Shown here in pieces: positions 38,733 to 48,508 of a DNA stretch of 64,000 bases. The stretch is from Ancylobacter vacuolatus (GTDB taxonomy: Bacteria > Pseudomonadota > Alphaproteobacteria > Rhizobiales > Xanthobacteraceae). Within the stretch, counting starts at the first letter, position 1. The number at the start of each line of letters is the position of its first letter. Both the position numbers and the translations under genes were made by a program. A model generated the notes under the pieces. That model did no database searches. It saw nothing but the letters and a program-made list of their open reading frames with translations, and was not told the DNA's origin. The stretch lies in contig NZ_JAUSUH010000001.1 of the NCBI RefSeq assembly GCF_030813595.1, positions 682,001 to 746,000 on the forward strand. The letters are read 5' to 3'.

Positions 38733-38851
38733 TCCCCCCATCTCTCCCTGTAAAACCCATCCCCGGGCGTGCCCCGGGGATGCTCGCCGCTCTCGTGGAT
38801 GCTCCCGAGGACGTGGACGGCCGGACAGTCCCGGCCAGGACGGACCACCTC

Positions 38852-39946
38852 ATGGCTGATGGAACTCCCATGCGCGGCAAGGACGTGCGTCTCGACCAGG
38901 TGTCGATCCGCTTTGGCGATTCCACCGCCGTGCAGCCGACCGACCTCGCCATCCATGCCGGCGAGTTCTTCTCCATCCTCGGGCCGTCAGGCTGCGGCAA
39001 GACCACGCTGCTGCGCACCATTTCCGGCTTTATCGAACCGACGGCCGGCCGGGTGCTGATCGGCGGCGAGGACATGGCTGGCAAGGGCCCCAATGAGCGG
39101 CCCACCGCGCTGATCTTCCAGAACCTCGCGCTTTTCCCGCTGATGAGCGTGGCCGAGAACGTCGCCTTCGGGCTGGAGGCACGCGGCATGCGCAAGGCCG
39201 AGCGGCTGAAGCGCGCGCAGGAACTGCTCGAACTCGTGGCGCTTAGTGGCTATGGCGACAAGAAGCCGGCGGACCTCTCCGGCGGCCAGCGTCAGCGCGT
39301 CGCCATCGCCCGGGCGCTGGCGGTGGAGCCGGCCGTGCTGCTGCTCGACGAGCCGCTCTCGGCGCTGGATCTCAAGCTGCGCCAGCACATGCGCTCGGAA
39401 CTGCGTGCCATCCAGAAGCGGGTCGGCATCACCTTTATCTACATCACCCACGACCAGGGCGAGGCGCTCGCCATGTCCGACCGCGTGGCGGTGATGAGCC
39501 GCGGCAAGCTGGAGCAGGTCGCGGATGCCGACACGCTCTATGCCGAGCCGGCCACACCCTTCGTCGCCACCTTTGTCGGCGAGCAGAACGTGCTGCGCGG
39601 CACCGTGGCGGGCCTCGCCGATACCGTCGCCATGGTCGACACGCCGATCGGGCGGATCGAGGGAAGGGTCAAGGGCCCGATCCGGCTGGGCGAGGAAGCT
39701 CTTCTCATGGTCCGCCCCGAGCGTATCGGGCTTGGTTCCGGCGGCACAAACACGGTCGCCGCCCGCCTCGCCGCGCGCAACCTCGAAGGTCCTTCGGTGC
39801 ATCTGCACTGCGCCGCAGCGGGGCAGACGCTCATCGTCACCGTGCCGAACGGCCCCTCGGTCCGCGATCTGCCCGAGGAACTGACGCTGTCCTTCGGGAT
39901 TGACGACGCGCTGGTCTACCCGGTGGGAGCGCTGGCCCATGGGTAG
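38852..39946 (+). CDS. potA: ABC transporter ATP-binding protein (PotA-like)
   Basis: ATPase of the polyamine-type importer. The start chosen at 38852 (MADGTPMRGKDVRLDQVSIR, 364 residues) has AGGACGG upstream; an ATG at 38870 is possible. Walker A is GPSGCGKT (44-51), signature LSGGQ (142-146), Walker B LLLDEP (163-168), then a C-terminal TOBE-type regulatory part. It begins 119 bases after the binding-protein gene and overlaps the first permease by 8 bases. Confidence 0.9.
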   Translation: MADGTPMRGKDVRLDQVSIRFGDSTAVQPTDLAIHAGEFFSILGPSGCGKTTLLRTISGFIEPTAGRVLIGGEDMAGKGPNERPTALIFQNLALFPLMSVAENVAFGLEARGMRKAERLKRAQELLELVALSGYGDKKPADLSGGQRQRVAIARALAVEPAVLLLDEPLSALDLKLRQHMRSELRAIQKRVGITFIYITHDQGEALAMSDRVAVMSRGKLEQVADADTLYAEPATPFVATFVGEQNVLRGTVAGLADTVAMVDTPIGRIEGRVKGPIRLGEEALLMVRPERIGLGSGGTNTVAARLAARNLEGPSVHLHCAAAGQTLIVTVPNGPSVRDLPEELTLSFGIDDALVYPVGALAHG

Positions 39947-40976
39947 CCTCGCCCGCGCCTATGGCCGCCCCCTCGCCTCGGTGATCGCCGGCATCGCGGT
40001 GGCGTGGGTCCTGGTGCTGATCCTGGTGCCCCTTGGGGCGATGGTAGAACAGTCGCTCTGGTGGCGTGAATCGAAGGGCGATATCTCCCTCACCATCGAC
40101 CGCCTCTATAACGACATCTCGCTGATCGAGCTCGACCGCGAGGCCGAAACCGACCCGGCGAAGAAAGCGGCGTTCGACCAGAGCCTCGCCGACAAGCAGG
40201 CGGAGATCGCCACGCTGGAGGCGCAGGAGACAAACCCGCCGAAGACCTACGGCCTCGCCAATTTCACCCGCATGAGCGGGCTGCACTTCTACATCTTCGT
40301 CCGCACCATCTTCTACGCGCTGTTGGTGACGGCGCTGGCGCTCGTCGTCTGCTACCCCGTCGCCTATGTGGTGGCGCTCGCCAGCGGGCCACGCAAGGCG
40401 GTCATTCTCATGGTTGCGCTGATCGTGCCCTATGCGATCAACGAGCTGCTGCGGGTTTATGCCTGGCTGATGATTCTGGACTATCGCGGCGTCATCAACG
40501 GCGTGCTGCAATGGATGGGGTTCATCGATCTCGACGCGCGCGAGTGGATCCCCTTCCTGGAGAACCCGTCCGCTGTGTTCCTGGCGATGATCTACACCTA
40601 TGTGCTGTTCATGGTGTTCCCGATGGTGAACACGCTGGAGACGCTGGACCGCAACCAGATCGAAGCGGCGCGGGACCTCGGCGCCTCCACTTTCCGCATC
40701 CATCGCCGTGTCATCATCCCGCACGCCAAGCCGGGCATCGCGGTGGGCTGCATCATGACCTTCATGCTCTCCGCCGGCTCCTATTCCGTACCGGCGATCA
40801 TGACGCGCGGACAGGGCGGCGACTGGTTCAGCCAGCTCGTGTACCGACAGTTCTATGAGAGCAACAACTGGAACATGGGCTCGGCCTATGCCGTCTCGCT
40901 CCTCGTGGTTTGCACCGCTTTCATCCTCCTGATGATGCGCCTGTTCGGCGTCGGGCTGAGGGACATCGCGAAATGA
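39939..40976 (+). CDS. potB: ABC transporter permease (PotB-like) with coiled insert
   Basis: First inner-membrane permease of the importer; six helices. The start at 39939 overlaps the ATPase stop. The 345 residues exceed usual PotB (about 285). The surplus is a charged, Ala/Glu/Lys-rich segment at about residues 44-104, likely a periplasmic helix after the first membrane span. The conserved permease loop (EAARDLGASTFRIHRRVIIP) is intact. It overlaps the second permease by 4 bases. Confidence 0.88.
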   Translation: MGSLARAYGRPLASVIAGIAVAWVLVLILVPLGAMVEQSLWWRESKGDISLTIDRLYNDISLIELDREAETDPAKKAAFDQSLADKQAEIATLEAQETNPPKTYGLANFTRMSGLHFYIFVRTIFYALLVTALALVVCYPVAYVVALASGPRKAVILMVALIVPYAINELLRVYAWLMILDYRGVINGVLQWMGFIDLDAREWIPFLENPSAVFLAMIYTYVLFMVFPMVNTLETLDRNQIEAARDLGASTFRIHRRVIIPHAKPGIAVGCIMTFMLSAGSYSVPAIMTRGQGGDWFSQLVYRQFYESNNWNMGSAYAVSLLVVCTAFILLMMRLFGVGLRDIAK

Positions 40977-41770
40977 GCACGGCCACGGAGAGCGCCGGCG
41001 CGCGGCTGGTGCTGAACATCTATATCGGCCTGTTCGTTCTCTACCTCTTCCTGCCCTTGGCGGTGATGTCGGCGGCGGCGTTCAACTCCTTCGACTACCC
41101 TTCGGTCACGCAGTGGCACGGCTTCACCCTGAAATGGTTCGTCGCCCTGGCCCATGACCAGCGCCTGCTGCAGGGACTGGTCAACTCGGTTCTGGTGGCG
41201 CTGGGGGTGATCGCCGTCTCGATTCCCGCCGGCCTGTCGGGCGCGCTGATACTCACCCGCCTCGGCGAGCGATCCGGTACGATGCTCTATTCCGTGCTAG
41301 TCTCGCCGGTTCTGACCCCGGGCATCATTCTTGGGATTTCCAGCCTGATCTTCTGGCGCGAATTCGGCATGCCGGGCGGGCTGTTCGTCGCCGTCATGGC
41401 GCAGTCAAGCTTCATCGCCTCCTACGCCATGCTGCTCTTCCTCGCGCGGCTACAGCGTCAGGACCGCACGCTGGAGGAAGCGGCGCTCGATCTCGGCGCC
41501 AGCCATCTGCTGGTGTTCCGGCGCATCACCCTGCCCTTTCTGGCGCCGACCTGCTTTACCGCCGCCGTCGTCGCATTCCTGCAATCGTTCGAGAATTACA
41601 ACACCACGGTGTTCGCCATCGGAGGCGAGTGGACGCTTGTCACCGAGATCGCCTCGCGGCTGCGCTTCGGGCTCTCGCCGGTGATCAACGTCGTGGGGGT
41701 AATCTTCGTGGCGCTGACCCTCGTCGCCGCCATAACCTATGTCGTGCTGAAGAAGAAGCCGAAGACATAA
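40973..41770 (+). CDS. potC: ABC transporter permease (PotC-like)
   Basis: Second permease of the polyamine-type importer, 265 residues from the ATG at 40973, overlapping the first permease (ATGA). Six helices and the EAA-type loop (EEAALDLGASHLLVFRRITL) are present. With the binding protein, ATPase and first permease it forms a full transporter in the order binding protein, ATPase, permease, permease. Confidence 0.9.
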   Translation: MSTATESAGARLVLNIYIGLFVLYLFLPLAVMSAAAFNSFDYPSVTQWHGFTLKWFVALAHDQRLLQGLVNSVLVALGVIAVSIPAGLSGALILTRLGERSGTMLYSVLVSPVLTPGIILGISSLIFWREFGMPGGLFVAVMAQSSFIASYAMLLFLARLQRQDRTLEEAALDLGASHLLVFRRITLPFLAPTCFTAAVVAFLQSFENYNTTVFAIGGEWTLVTEIASRLRFGLSPVINVVGVIFVALTLVAAITYVVLKKKPKT

Positions 41771-41880
41771 GGCCGCGATAGCTTCGACGCACCTCGAATT
41801 ACTGGCTACACGCCGGGACCCGATAATTCGGTGCCTCCGATGTCGCGCACGCTCCGAACAACAACCTTTGGGGTTAGTTC

Positions 41881-42474
41881 ATGCGCGCCGGCACCCTTGC
41901 TGCTTCCTGCCTTCTTCTCTGCCTTCTGCCGCTGACGCCGGCCCTTGCCGGCAGCACCACCCTTTCCGGCAATGTGACGACCGAGCGCGTGCCGGACGAT
42001 TTCAGCGATACCAAAGGTACCGACTGGGGCCTCGGCATCGCCCACACCTTCGACAACCATTTCATCCTTGCCGCGAATGGGAAGTATTACGACACGGCGC
42101 GAACCACCGATTACAAGGTCAATGTCGACGCATCGGTCGGCTACACGCACAATTTCGGCGCCTTCGCCCTGACAGGAATGGCCGGCATCGGTCAGCACTT
42201 CATCGAGTCGGACGATCCCAGCAATTTCCCTTACTACTTCTTCAGCGTCGCGGCCGACATACCGATCACCAAGCAGTTCACCTGGACCGCGTTCAAGCTG
42301 CGCTACCGCAACGCCTTCGACACCACAAACGACTACAACACGCCCGAAATCGCCACCGGGATCAGCTATTGGGCCACCGACCATACCGCCATCACGCTTT
42401 TCATCGAGCGCGACTGGACCGATGGCGAGCCGGCCTATAACGGCATCGAGCTTGGCTTCAAGCACAAGTTCTGA
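41881..42474 (+). CDS. Small outer-membrane beta-barrel-like protein
   Basis: 197 residues. A signal peptide (MRAGTLAASCLLLCLLPLTP, then ALA) precedes alternating aromatic/hydrophobic strands such as DWGLGIAHTFDNHFILAANG and VGYTHNFGAFALTGMAGIG. The protein ends KHKF with a C-terminal Phe, as in barrel proteins recognised by BAM. About eight strands are plausible. It follows the polyamine-type transporter by 110 bases on the same strand. Family not recognised. Confidence 0.65.
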   Translation: MRAGTLAASCLLLCLLPLTPALAGSTTLSGNVTTERVPDDFSDTKGTDWGLGIAHTFDNHFILAANGKYYDTARTTDYKVNVDASVGYTHNFGAFALTGMAGIGQHFIESDDPSNFPYYFFSVAADIPITKQFTWTAFKLRYRNAFDTTNDYNTPEIATGISYWATDHTAITLFIERDWTDGEPAYNGIELGFKHKF

Positions 42475-42586
42475 GCCGGCTAGCCTCACCCGAACGTGAT
42501 GCGCGCGGTCGTGACCCCGGCACGCGGCATCACTAGCGTGCGGCGACGGACCCGAAGGGTCGCCCCCTCTCATGACGGAGCCTGCG

Positions 42587-43579
42587 ATGACGATCATGTC
42601 CCGCCGCCATGCGCTTGTCGGTGCCGCCAGCCTGGCGGCGCTTCCTGCAGCATTGCCGCTGTTCGCCGCCGGTGCCTCCCCGGCCGCCGCCCAGGCGGGC
42701 GCGGGCCAGCAGGTACCGGGTCTCTACCGCTATCTCGTCGGCAGCGCCGAACTGACGGCGGTCAATGACGGCATGCGGACCTTTCCGCTCCCCGACGGTT
42801 TCGTGCGCAACGCCTCGCGCGACGAGATCAATGCAGCGCTCGAACTCGCCTTCCTGCCGAAGGACACGATGTCGATCCCGTTCAACCCGCTGCTGATCAA
42901 TAATGGCGGCAAGCTGACGCTGATCGATACGGGCAACGGCCCGCAATCCGGCAATGCGCCGGTCGGGCGGCTGCAGGCCAATCTGGCCTGGGCGGGCGTC
43001 AAGCCGGGGGATATCGAGACGGTGGTCATCTCGCATTTCCATGGCGACCACATTAACGGCCTGCGCGCCGCCGATGGCGGGCTGGCCTTCCCCAATGCCG
43101 AGATTCTGGTTCCCGAGGCCGAATGGGCCTTCTGGATGGACGAAGGTGAGATGAGCCGGGCGCCGGAAGGCCAGAAGGCCGCCTTCCAGAATGTGAGGCG
43201 GGTGTTCAAGGATATCGACAGCAAGGTGAACCGCTATGGCTGGGACAAGGAGATCGCCCCGGGCCTGACAGCCGTTGACGCCTCCGGCCACACGCCCGGC
43301 CACACGGCTTTCATCTTTGCCTCCGGCAATGACCGGCTGTTCATCCAGTCCGACACCACCAACACGCCCATCCTCTTTGCTCCGAATCCGGACTGGCAGG
43401 TGCAGTACGACATGGACGGCGCGAAAGCGGCGCAGACGCGGCGGCGCATCTACGACATGGTCGCGGCCGAGCGGCTCCAGCTCACGGGCTATCACTACCC
43501 CTTCCCGGCAACCGGCTTCATCCGCAAGCAGGGTGACGGCTATGCGGTGGTGCCGGCCCTCTGGCGACCGGTGCTCTGA
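42587..43579 (+). CDS. Exported MBL-fold metallo-hydrolase
   Basis: I choose the ATG at 42587, 6 bases after GGAG, giving 330 residues. The Tat-like opening SRRHALVGAASLAALPAALP suggests export as a folded enzyme. The metal motif HFHGDH (His150, His152, Asp154, His155) and the later ASGHTPGHTAF are those of zinc metallo-beta-lactamase-fold hydrolases. This group includes quorum-quenching lactonases and other enzymes; the substrate is not evident. Confidence 0.85.
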   Translation: MTIMSRRHALVGAASLAALPAALPLFAAGASPAAAQAGAGQQVPGLYRYLVGSAELTAVNDGMRTFPLPDGFVRNASRDEINAALELAFLPKDTMSIPFNPLLINNGGKLTLIDTGNGPQSGNAPVGRLQANLAWAGVKPGDIETVVISHFHGDHINGLRAADGGLAFPNAEILVPEAEWAFWMDEGEMSRAPEGQKAAFQNVRRVFKDIDSKVNRYGWDKEIAPGLTAVDASGHTPGHTAFIFASGNDRLFIQSDTTNTPILFAPNPDWQVQYDMDGAKAAQTRRRIYDMVAAERLQLTGYHYPFPATGFIRKQGDGYAVVPALWRPVL

Positions 43580-43697
43580 CGAGCCATCGCCGCGCCCGTC
43601 GATGCGGCGGGGTCGGCCGTTTGGCATGCGGCTTGGCAAAACCGGCGGCGCGGGGCTATGTCTCGCGCAACCATCTCAATAAGCCGAGGCCCCGCCC

Positions 43698-43943
43698 ATG
43701 TCCGAACCTCTTCCCGACCGCCTGTCGAGCGACCCGAGCAGCCCGTTTCACAATGCGGAGCTTCTGGAGCGCGGCATCGGCATCCGCTTCAAGGGCGCGG
43801 AGAAAACCAATGTCGAGGAGTATTGCGTCAGCGAGGGCTGGATCCGTGTCTCGGTCGGCAAGGCGAAGGACCGCGCCGGCAACCCGATGACGGTGAAGCT
43901 GGTCGGGCCGGTGGAACCCTATCTGCGCGACGCCGAAGACTGA
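43698..43943 (+). CDS. DUF3297 family protein
   Basis: 81-residue protein matching DUF3297 from [20 protein letters not shown] and the conserved [20 protein letters not shown] core. No function is known to me. It is a stand-alone small gene 118 bases after the metallo-hydrolase and 100 before nadK, on the same strand. Confidence 0.85.
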   Translation: MSEPLPDRLSSDPSSPFHNAELLERGIGIRFKGAEKTNVEEYCVSEGWIRVSVGKAKDRAGNPMTVKLVGPVEPYLRDAED

Positions 43944-44043
43944 GCCGCGCGCGGCTCGACGGCGCCCGGTCCGGCGGGATAGACCACGACCGTGCCATCG
44001 TCGTAACGGGCCTTGCCACTTCACCCCGCACCGGGTTGTCCGC

Positions 44044-44862
44044 ATGAACGAAGTCGCCCGCCCCTCCGCTCCAGGCAGCGCCGAGACCGAACCGGCAGCG
44101 GCCTTTAGCCGAATCGCCTTCGTTGCCAGCGAAGCACCGGACGCCCTGCAAGCCCAGGCGCGCCTGCTCGCACGCTATGGCACGGTCGCTCTGGAGGACG
44201 CCGATGTCATCGTCGCCCTCGGCGGCGATGGCTTCATGCTGCAGACGCTGCACCGCTGCCGCGACAGCGGAACACCGATCTACGGCATGAATCGCGGGTC
44301 GGTCGGCTTTCTGATGAACAGTTTTCGCGAGGAGGACCTCCCCGCGCGCCTCGCCGCGTCGCAGCGTGTGGTGATTCATCCGCTGATGATGGAAGCGACC
44401 GATATCAAGGGGCGCCAGCACCGCGCCTGGGCGATCAACGAGGTTTCCCTCATCCGCCAGTCCTACCAGGCTGCCAAGCTGCGCATCGCCATCGACGGCA
44501 AGGTGCGGATGGAAGAGCTGATCTGCGACGGGGTGCTGGTGGCGACCCCGGCCGGTTCGACGGCCTACAACCTCTCCGCCCAGGGGCCGATCCTGCCGAT
44601 CGGCACGCCGCTGCTGGCCGTCACGCCGATCTCTGCCTTCCGGCCGCGCCGCTGGCGCGGAGCGCTGGTGCCCGACCGCGCCCGCGTCGACATCGCCGTG
44701 ATGGAGTTTGAGAAGCGCCCGGTGAATGCCACGGCCGATCATTTCGAGGTGCGCGATGTGGTGGCGGTCCGTGCCCGGCTCGATCCAAACTCGTCAATGA
44801 CCATGCTGGTCGACCGGGATCACTCGATCGAGGAACGCATTCTGGCCGAACAGTTCGGCTGA
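44044..44862 (+). CDS. nadK: NAD kinase
   Basis: Phosphorylates NAD to NADP. The 272 residues have the GGDG active-site motif (60-63) followed by FMLQTLH, the [10 protein letters not shown] segment, and the [19 protein letters not shown] substrate loop. The N-terminal 22 residues are variable. It is convergent with a DUF2336 gene, only 8 bases apart. Confidence 0.93.
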   Translation: MNEVARPSAPGSAETEPAAAFSRIAFVASEAPDALQAQARLLARYGTVALEDADVIVALGGDGFMLQTLHRCRDSGTPIYGMNRGSVGFLMNSFREEDLPARLAASQRVVIHPLMMEATDIKGRQHRAWAINEVSLIRQSYQAAKLRIAIDGKVRMEELICDGVLVATPAGSTAYNLSAQGPILPIGTPLLAVTPISAFRPRRWRGALVPDRARVDIAVMEFEKRPVNATADHFEVRDVVAVRARLDPNSSMTMLVDRDHSIEERILAEQFG

Positions 44863-44870
44863 AGAGGCGC

Positions 44871-46001
44871 TCACGCCGCGAGTGTTAGCCGTTCGGACCG
44901 CTCGCGCGCCTCGCCCTGCCAGCGGTGCAGCATGCCGACGATGCGGTTGCCCTGCGCGCTCTCACCCGCTTCTTCATACGCTGCAAGCACGTCATCCAGA
45001 ATGCGCAGGCGAAGCCCCGGCTCCGCGTCGAACTCGTCCAGATAGGTTTCCGACTGGACGACACCGAGGGCGGTGCGGAAGGCAATGAAGGCCCCGGGCG
45101 GCAAGGCCAGGCGGTGATAGAGAACGCGGAACGCCTCCCCCGAACGGTCGGCGGCGAGCGCCGCGACGTGATCGACGGAAATTCCCGAGAGCACCGAGAC
45201 CGCTTCGAGGAAAAGCCGCATCTGCCCTGACAGCAGCGAGCGCAGCACCAGCGCCGAGGTGAGCTCACCCCTCGCCTGCAGGCCCTGAACCAGAGCGCGG
45301 GTCTGGGTGAATTGCGAGGGCGACGCCTGTGTCACCGTCGCCTGGTCGCAGGCCTCGCGCGCCAGTCGCGCCGCTTCGGCTGGCGACAGCCATTGACGCT
45401 CCTCGACAAAGGCCGAGAGCGCCCCGGCCACAATGCGGATCAGCGCCTGATGCGCCGCCGCCGGAAGATCGGGCCGGCTCAGCAGCGCCTCGCGCAGTTC
45501 GGGCACGCCGCCGAAACGCGCCACGATTTGCCCCAGCGCAAAGCCGGGCACGTCGGCCGTCGGATTTCTCACCAACGCCAGCAAGGCGCCGACATCCGCC
45601 ACTTCCGCCAGCAGGGCGGCGAGCGGCGCCGAAAGCCCTTCCCGCCGGGCAATGGCCTCCTGCTTGCCGGCATCGCCGCCGGCGCACAAGGCAATGAGTT
45701 CGCGCACATTGAGCACGGCCGAGTGCTCTAGCACCAGCGCACCCGCCGGCCCCGGAAGACGCGCCAGCTGCAGGACGACATCGGCGGGCACCAGCGGGTG
45801 GCGGCAGAGCACCGAGGCCAGCTGGAACTGCACGAGCGGCGAAGGGTCGGCCACCAGCCCCGGCAGGGCCTCGTCTATTTCCGCCCGCTCGGCGGCGCCC
45901 AGCTCCGGCCGCACATAAGCCCGGGCGAGAGCGGCGACGGCCTTGGCCCGCGCATCCTCCGGAGCGGTCCGCGCCCATTCCAGAAACTGCCGCACGATCA
46001 T
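44871..46001 (-). CDS. DUF2336 domain protein (helical repeat)
   Basis: 376 residues, almost wholly alpha-helical and Ala/Leu-rich, with DUF2336 characteristics (short HEAT-like helical pairs such as PLVQFQLASVLCRHPLVPAD and LIALCAGGDAGKQEAIARRE). There is no signal peptide or membrane helix, so it is cytoplasmic. The family is restricted mainly to alphaproteobacteria and its role is unknown; a scaffold function is guesswork. It ends 8 bases from nadK. Confidence 0.75.
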   Translation of the reverse strand: MIVRQFLEWARTAPEDARAKAVAALARAYVRPELGAAERAEIDEALPGLVADPSPLVQFQLASVLCRHPLVPADVVLQLARLPGPAGALVLEHSAVLNVRELIALCAGGDAGKQEAIARREGLSAPLAALLAEVADVGALLALVRNPTADVPGFALGQIVARFGGVPELREALLSRPDLPAAAHQALIRIVAGALSAFVEERQWLSPAEAARLAREACDQATVTQASPSQFTQTRALVQGLQARGELTSALVLRSLLSGQMRLFLEAVSVLSGISVDHVAALAADRSGEAFRVLYHRLALPPGAFIAFRTALGVVQSETYLDEFDAEPGLRLRILDDVLAAYEEAGESAQGNRIVGMLHRWQGEARERSERLTLAA

Positions 46002-46095
46002 TGCGCACTCCCGGCCCGGTTCAACACGTAGGCGATGATGCGCGCCGGCCGCTTAAGAAACCGTTGACCATATGAGGCACAAAGAAGGCCGGCGG

Positions 46096-47292
46096 TCAGT
46101 CGCCGCTGCCATCCTGCGTATCCAGCGCGTCCGGCGTCACCTGCTCGCCGACGCGCACCTCGACCGAGCCGTTCTTGCCGGACTCGACATTGAAGACCTT
46201 GGAATAGGTCTTGCCCTCGAAGCGCGCGACCGCCGTGTACTCACCTTCCGCCAGCACGAAGGTCGGCTCGGCATTGATCGATTCCTTCACGCTGTCGCCG
46301 CCCGGCGTGCCGATCGACCACTGCGTCTCGGGCAGCGGGTCGCCGCCCGCCACCTTCACCAGCCGCAGCGTGACCTCGCCGGCGCGATGATGCAGCGTCG
46401 CGTCCGTCACTTTGCCCGGCGCCACGGCGAGGTCGGCCTGGATCACGGCGTTGCCGTCGCCATAGGTGGAGACGACGTAGTAATCGCCGGCTGGCAGAAT
46501 GATGAGGTCGCCCGGAATGGCGCCGCGATAATAGGGCCGGCTCGACGCCCTTCCCTGTAGAAAGCTGCCCTCGAAGAGGTCATAGGTCACCTTCTCTGCC
46601 GGAAGCGGCTTGTCGGCGACATCGCTGTGCAGCGTGACGGCGCCGGCCGGAACGACCAACTGCTCGCGCCGCGATTCCTCTCCAACCACGATCCGTCGCG
46701 CCACGCTGGCGAGGCCGTAGGCCACATGCACCACATAGCCACCGGGGGAGAGGAAGAACACCGGCGCGGGATCGGCCGCCTCCGCCACCAGCGGATAGGC
46801 GCCGGACGCTTCCGGCCGGTCGGCAAAGACGCGCCAGATGAGACCGCGCGGGATCAGCCCCTCCTTCTCGCCGAAACGGGCACTCATCCCGATCGCCACC
46901 TTTCCGGCCGGCGGCTGCGGCAGGATGGTGTGCGGGTCGCCGCCCTCCGCCCGCCCGGTCGCGGGAATGCGGGCGGCCGGCCCGGCGCTGCCGGAGGGCG
47001 CAGCAGCCGGCGGCGCGCCGACGAAGGGCAGCGCGCGCGAAGGCTGGATCTGCGACGGATTGAACGGCGAGAGCGTCGGGGTCGGCGACTGGAAGGGCGA
47101 GAGCTGGGCCACGCGCAATGGCGGCGCTGATCCCGCCTCCTGCGCCAAGGCCCCTGCCGGAAAAGCCAGTGTCAGCAGGAGCATGATCGCCGCACGCCGC
47201 TGCGCCGCCTTCGCTTCGGCACGGCCACGCGCAAAGGCCTGCCGAACACCGAGCATGAGCGGGCGAAGAAAAGAGTGAAGAAGCTGAGACAT
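46096..47292 (-). CDS. Exported protein with three ~82-residue beta repeats
   Basis: 398 residues from the ATG at 47292; a TTG at 47313 and internal ATGs at 47256 and 47184 are alternatives, since the hydrophobic signal core (MLLLTLAFPAGALA) lies at residues 37-50. A Pro/Ser linker follows (about 60-115). Then come three similar units around 179-208, 263-293 and 344-378, each with an LxxGxYxVxxxYG-like strand pair (FLSPGGYVVHVAYGL, ILPAGDYYVVSTYGDG, VLAEGEYTAVARFEG). A prealbumin/carboxypeptidase-regulatory-like beta sandwich is plausible. Function is unknown. Confidence 0.7.
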   Translation of the reverse strand: MSQLLHSFLRPLMLGVRQAFARGRAEAKAAQRRAAIMLLLTLAFPAGALAQEAGSAPPLRVAQLSPFQSPTPTLSPFNPSQIQPSRALPFVGAPPAAAPSGSAGPAARIPATGRAEGGDPHTILPQPPAGKVAIGMSARFGEKEGLIPRGLIWRVFADRPEASGAYPLVAEAADPAPVFFLSPGGYVVHVAYGLASVARRIVVGEESRREQLVVPAGAVTLHSDVADKPLPAEKVTYDLFEGSFLQGRASSRPYYRGAIPGDLIILPAGDYYVVSTYGDGNAVIQADLAVAPGKVTDATLHHRAGEVTLRLVKVAGGDPLPETQWSIGTPGGDSVKESINAEPTFVLAEGEYTAVARFEGKTYSKVFNVESGKNGSVEVRVGEQVTPDALDTQDGSGD

Positions 47293-47932
47293 CACTGCCG
47301 TTGGTGCCTTCAAACAGCGGCAAATTCAAGTCACCTCTCGGCGCCGCCCAATACCCCACGCGCGGCGATCTCTGGCGGTGGCAAGGGCCCGCCTCGCGAA
47401 AGGGCCTCCTCTCGGCCATTGACGGCACCCACGCATCCTCCATCGAGCCGAACGTCCGGCACATCGCCATGGCGGAGGTCTCGCCTGTACCGAGAGCGCC
47501 CCCCCACGGCCGCATCTGCGCTCCCATCGCCGGTGCTCCCGCCGCGCGTGAGCGCTGCCCGAGTGTTCACAGCCCAGCCGATGAACCCGACTCTCGGTGC
47601 ACGCCGTCAGTCGCCTTCCGACACCGGCTCGCGGAGATCCGCGCCTGCCATCACGGCACGCGGCTCGACCGGGCATGCCCCAAGGGTGGGGACGAGAGCT
47701 GCATCCCGCCCAACTTGCGCGAAGGGGCCGATGCTGCTCCCTTGCTTCATCTCGCCCGAGGACCGACGCCATGCGGATGGATCACCCCCTGCAATCGCGC
47801 CCATCCACATCCTGTCGCAACCGCCCCACCCGATGGCGCGGCTGAACCGACTCCTTGGACCCCACCTATCGGCAGCCCCGACGCCTGGGGCCGGCTCGCC
47901 CTTCGCCCCGTGCCCACCACTGGAAACACGCC
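47293..47932. other. Long intergenic region before the nitroreductase gene
   Basis: 640 bases, GC-rich. Open frames on both strands lack ribosome-binding sites and recognisable products, so I see no gene. No strong hairpins, promoter pairs or repeats were found. It may be a decayed gene. Confidence 0.5.
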
Positions 47933-48505
47933 ATGACACTTGCCGACTCTGCCCTTGAACTCCTGCGGACTCGCAAGAGCCCGAAGGTCTTTGATCTCAC
48001 CTCCCCCGGGCCGGATGAGGCAGAGATCGACTCGATGCTGGCGATCGCCTCACGTGTGCCCGATCACGGCAAGCTCGCCCCCTGGCGCTTCATCGTCTTC
48101 CAGGGCGAGGCACGCGGCCGGGCGGGCGATGCCATCGCCGCCGTCTTTCTTACCGACAATCCCCAGGCCGAGCCTGAGCGCGTCGCCCTCGAACAGGGAC
48201 GCCTCACCCGCGCCCCGCTGGTGATTGCCGTCGTCTCGAAGGCGGCCCCCCACGTCAAGATTCCGGAATGGGAGCAGACGCTCTCCGGTGCCGCGGCCTG
48301 CACTCTGCTGCTGCTCGCCGCCCACGCCCAAGGCTACGCCGCAACCTGGCTCACCGAATGGTACGCTTATGATGCGCGTGTGCGCGCGGCGCTGGGCCTT
48401 TCCGAAAGCGAGCGGATCATCGGATTTGTCCATATCGGCACGTTAGTCCGGCCGCAGGAAGACCGGCCGCGGCCAGCCCTCGCCGATCTCATCACCCGGT
48501 ACTGA
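47933..48505 (+). CDS. Nitroreductase family protein
   Basis: 190-residue FMN-dependent oxidoreductase of the nitroreductase fold (YdjA-like size). The start ATG at 47933 leads to RTRKSPKVFDLTSPGPDEAE and the flavin-contact segment ASRVPDHGKLAPWRFIVFQG. The later AAACTLLLLAAHAQGYAATW and GLSESERIIGFVHIG are also typical. Substrates include nitroaromatics or quinones; the native one is unknown. Next to it by 3 bases is a flavin reductase-like gene. Confidence 0.88.
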   Translation: MTLADSALELLRTRKSPKVFDLTSPGPDEAEIDSMLAIASRVPDHGKLAPWRFIVFQGEARGRAGDAIAAVFLTDNPQAEPERVALEQGRLTRAPLVIAVVSKAAPHVKIPEWEQTLSGAAACTLLLLAAHAQGYAATWLTEWYAYDARVRAALGLSESERIIGFVHIGTLVRPQEDRPRPALADLITRY

Positions 48506-48508
48506 GCC

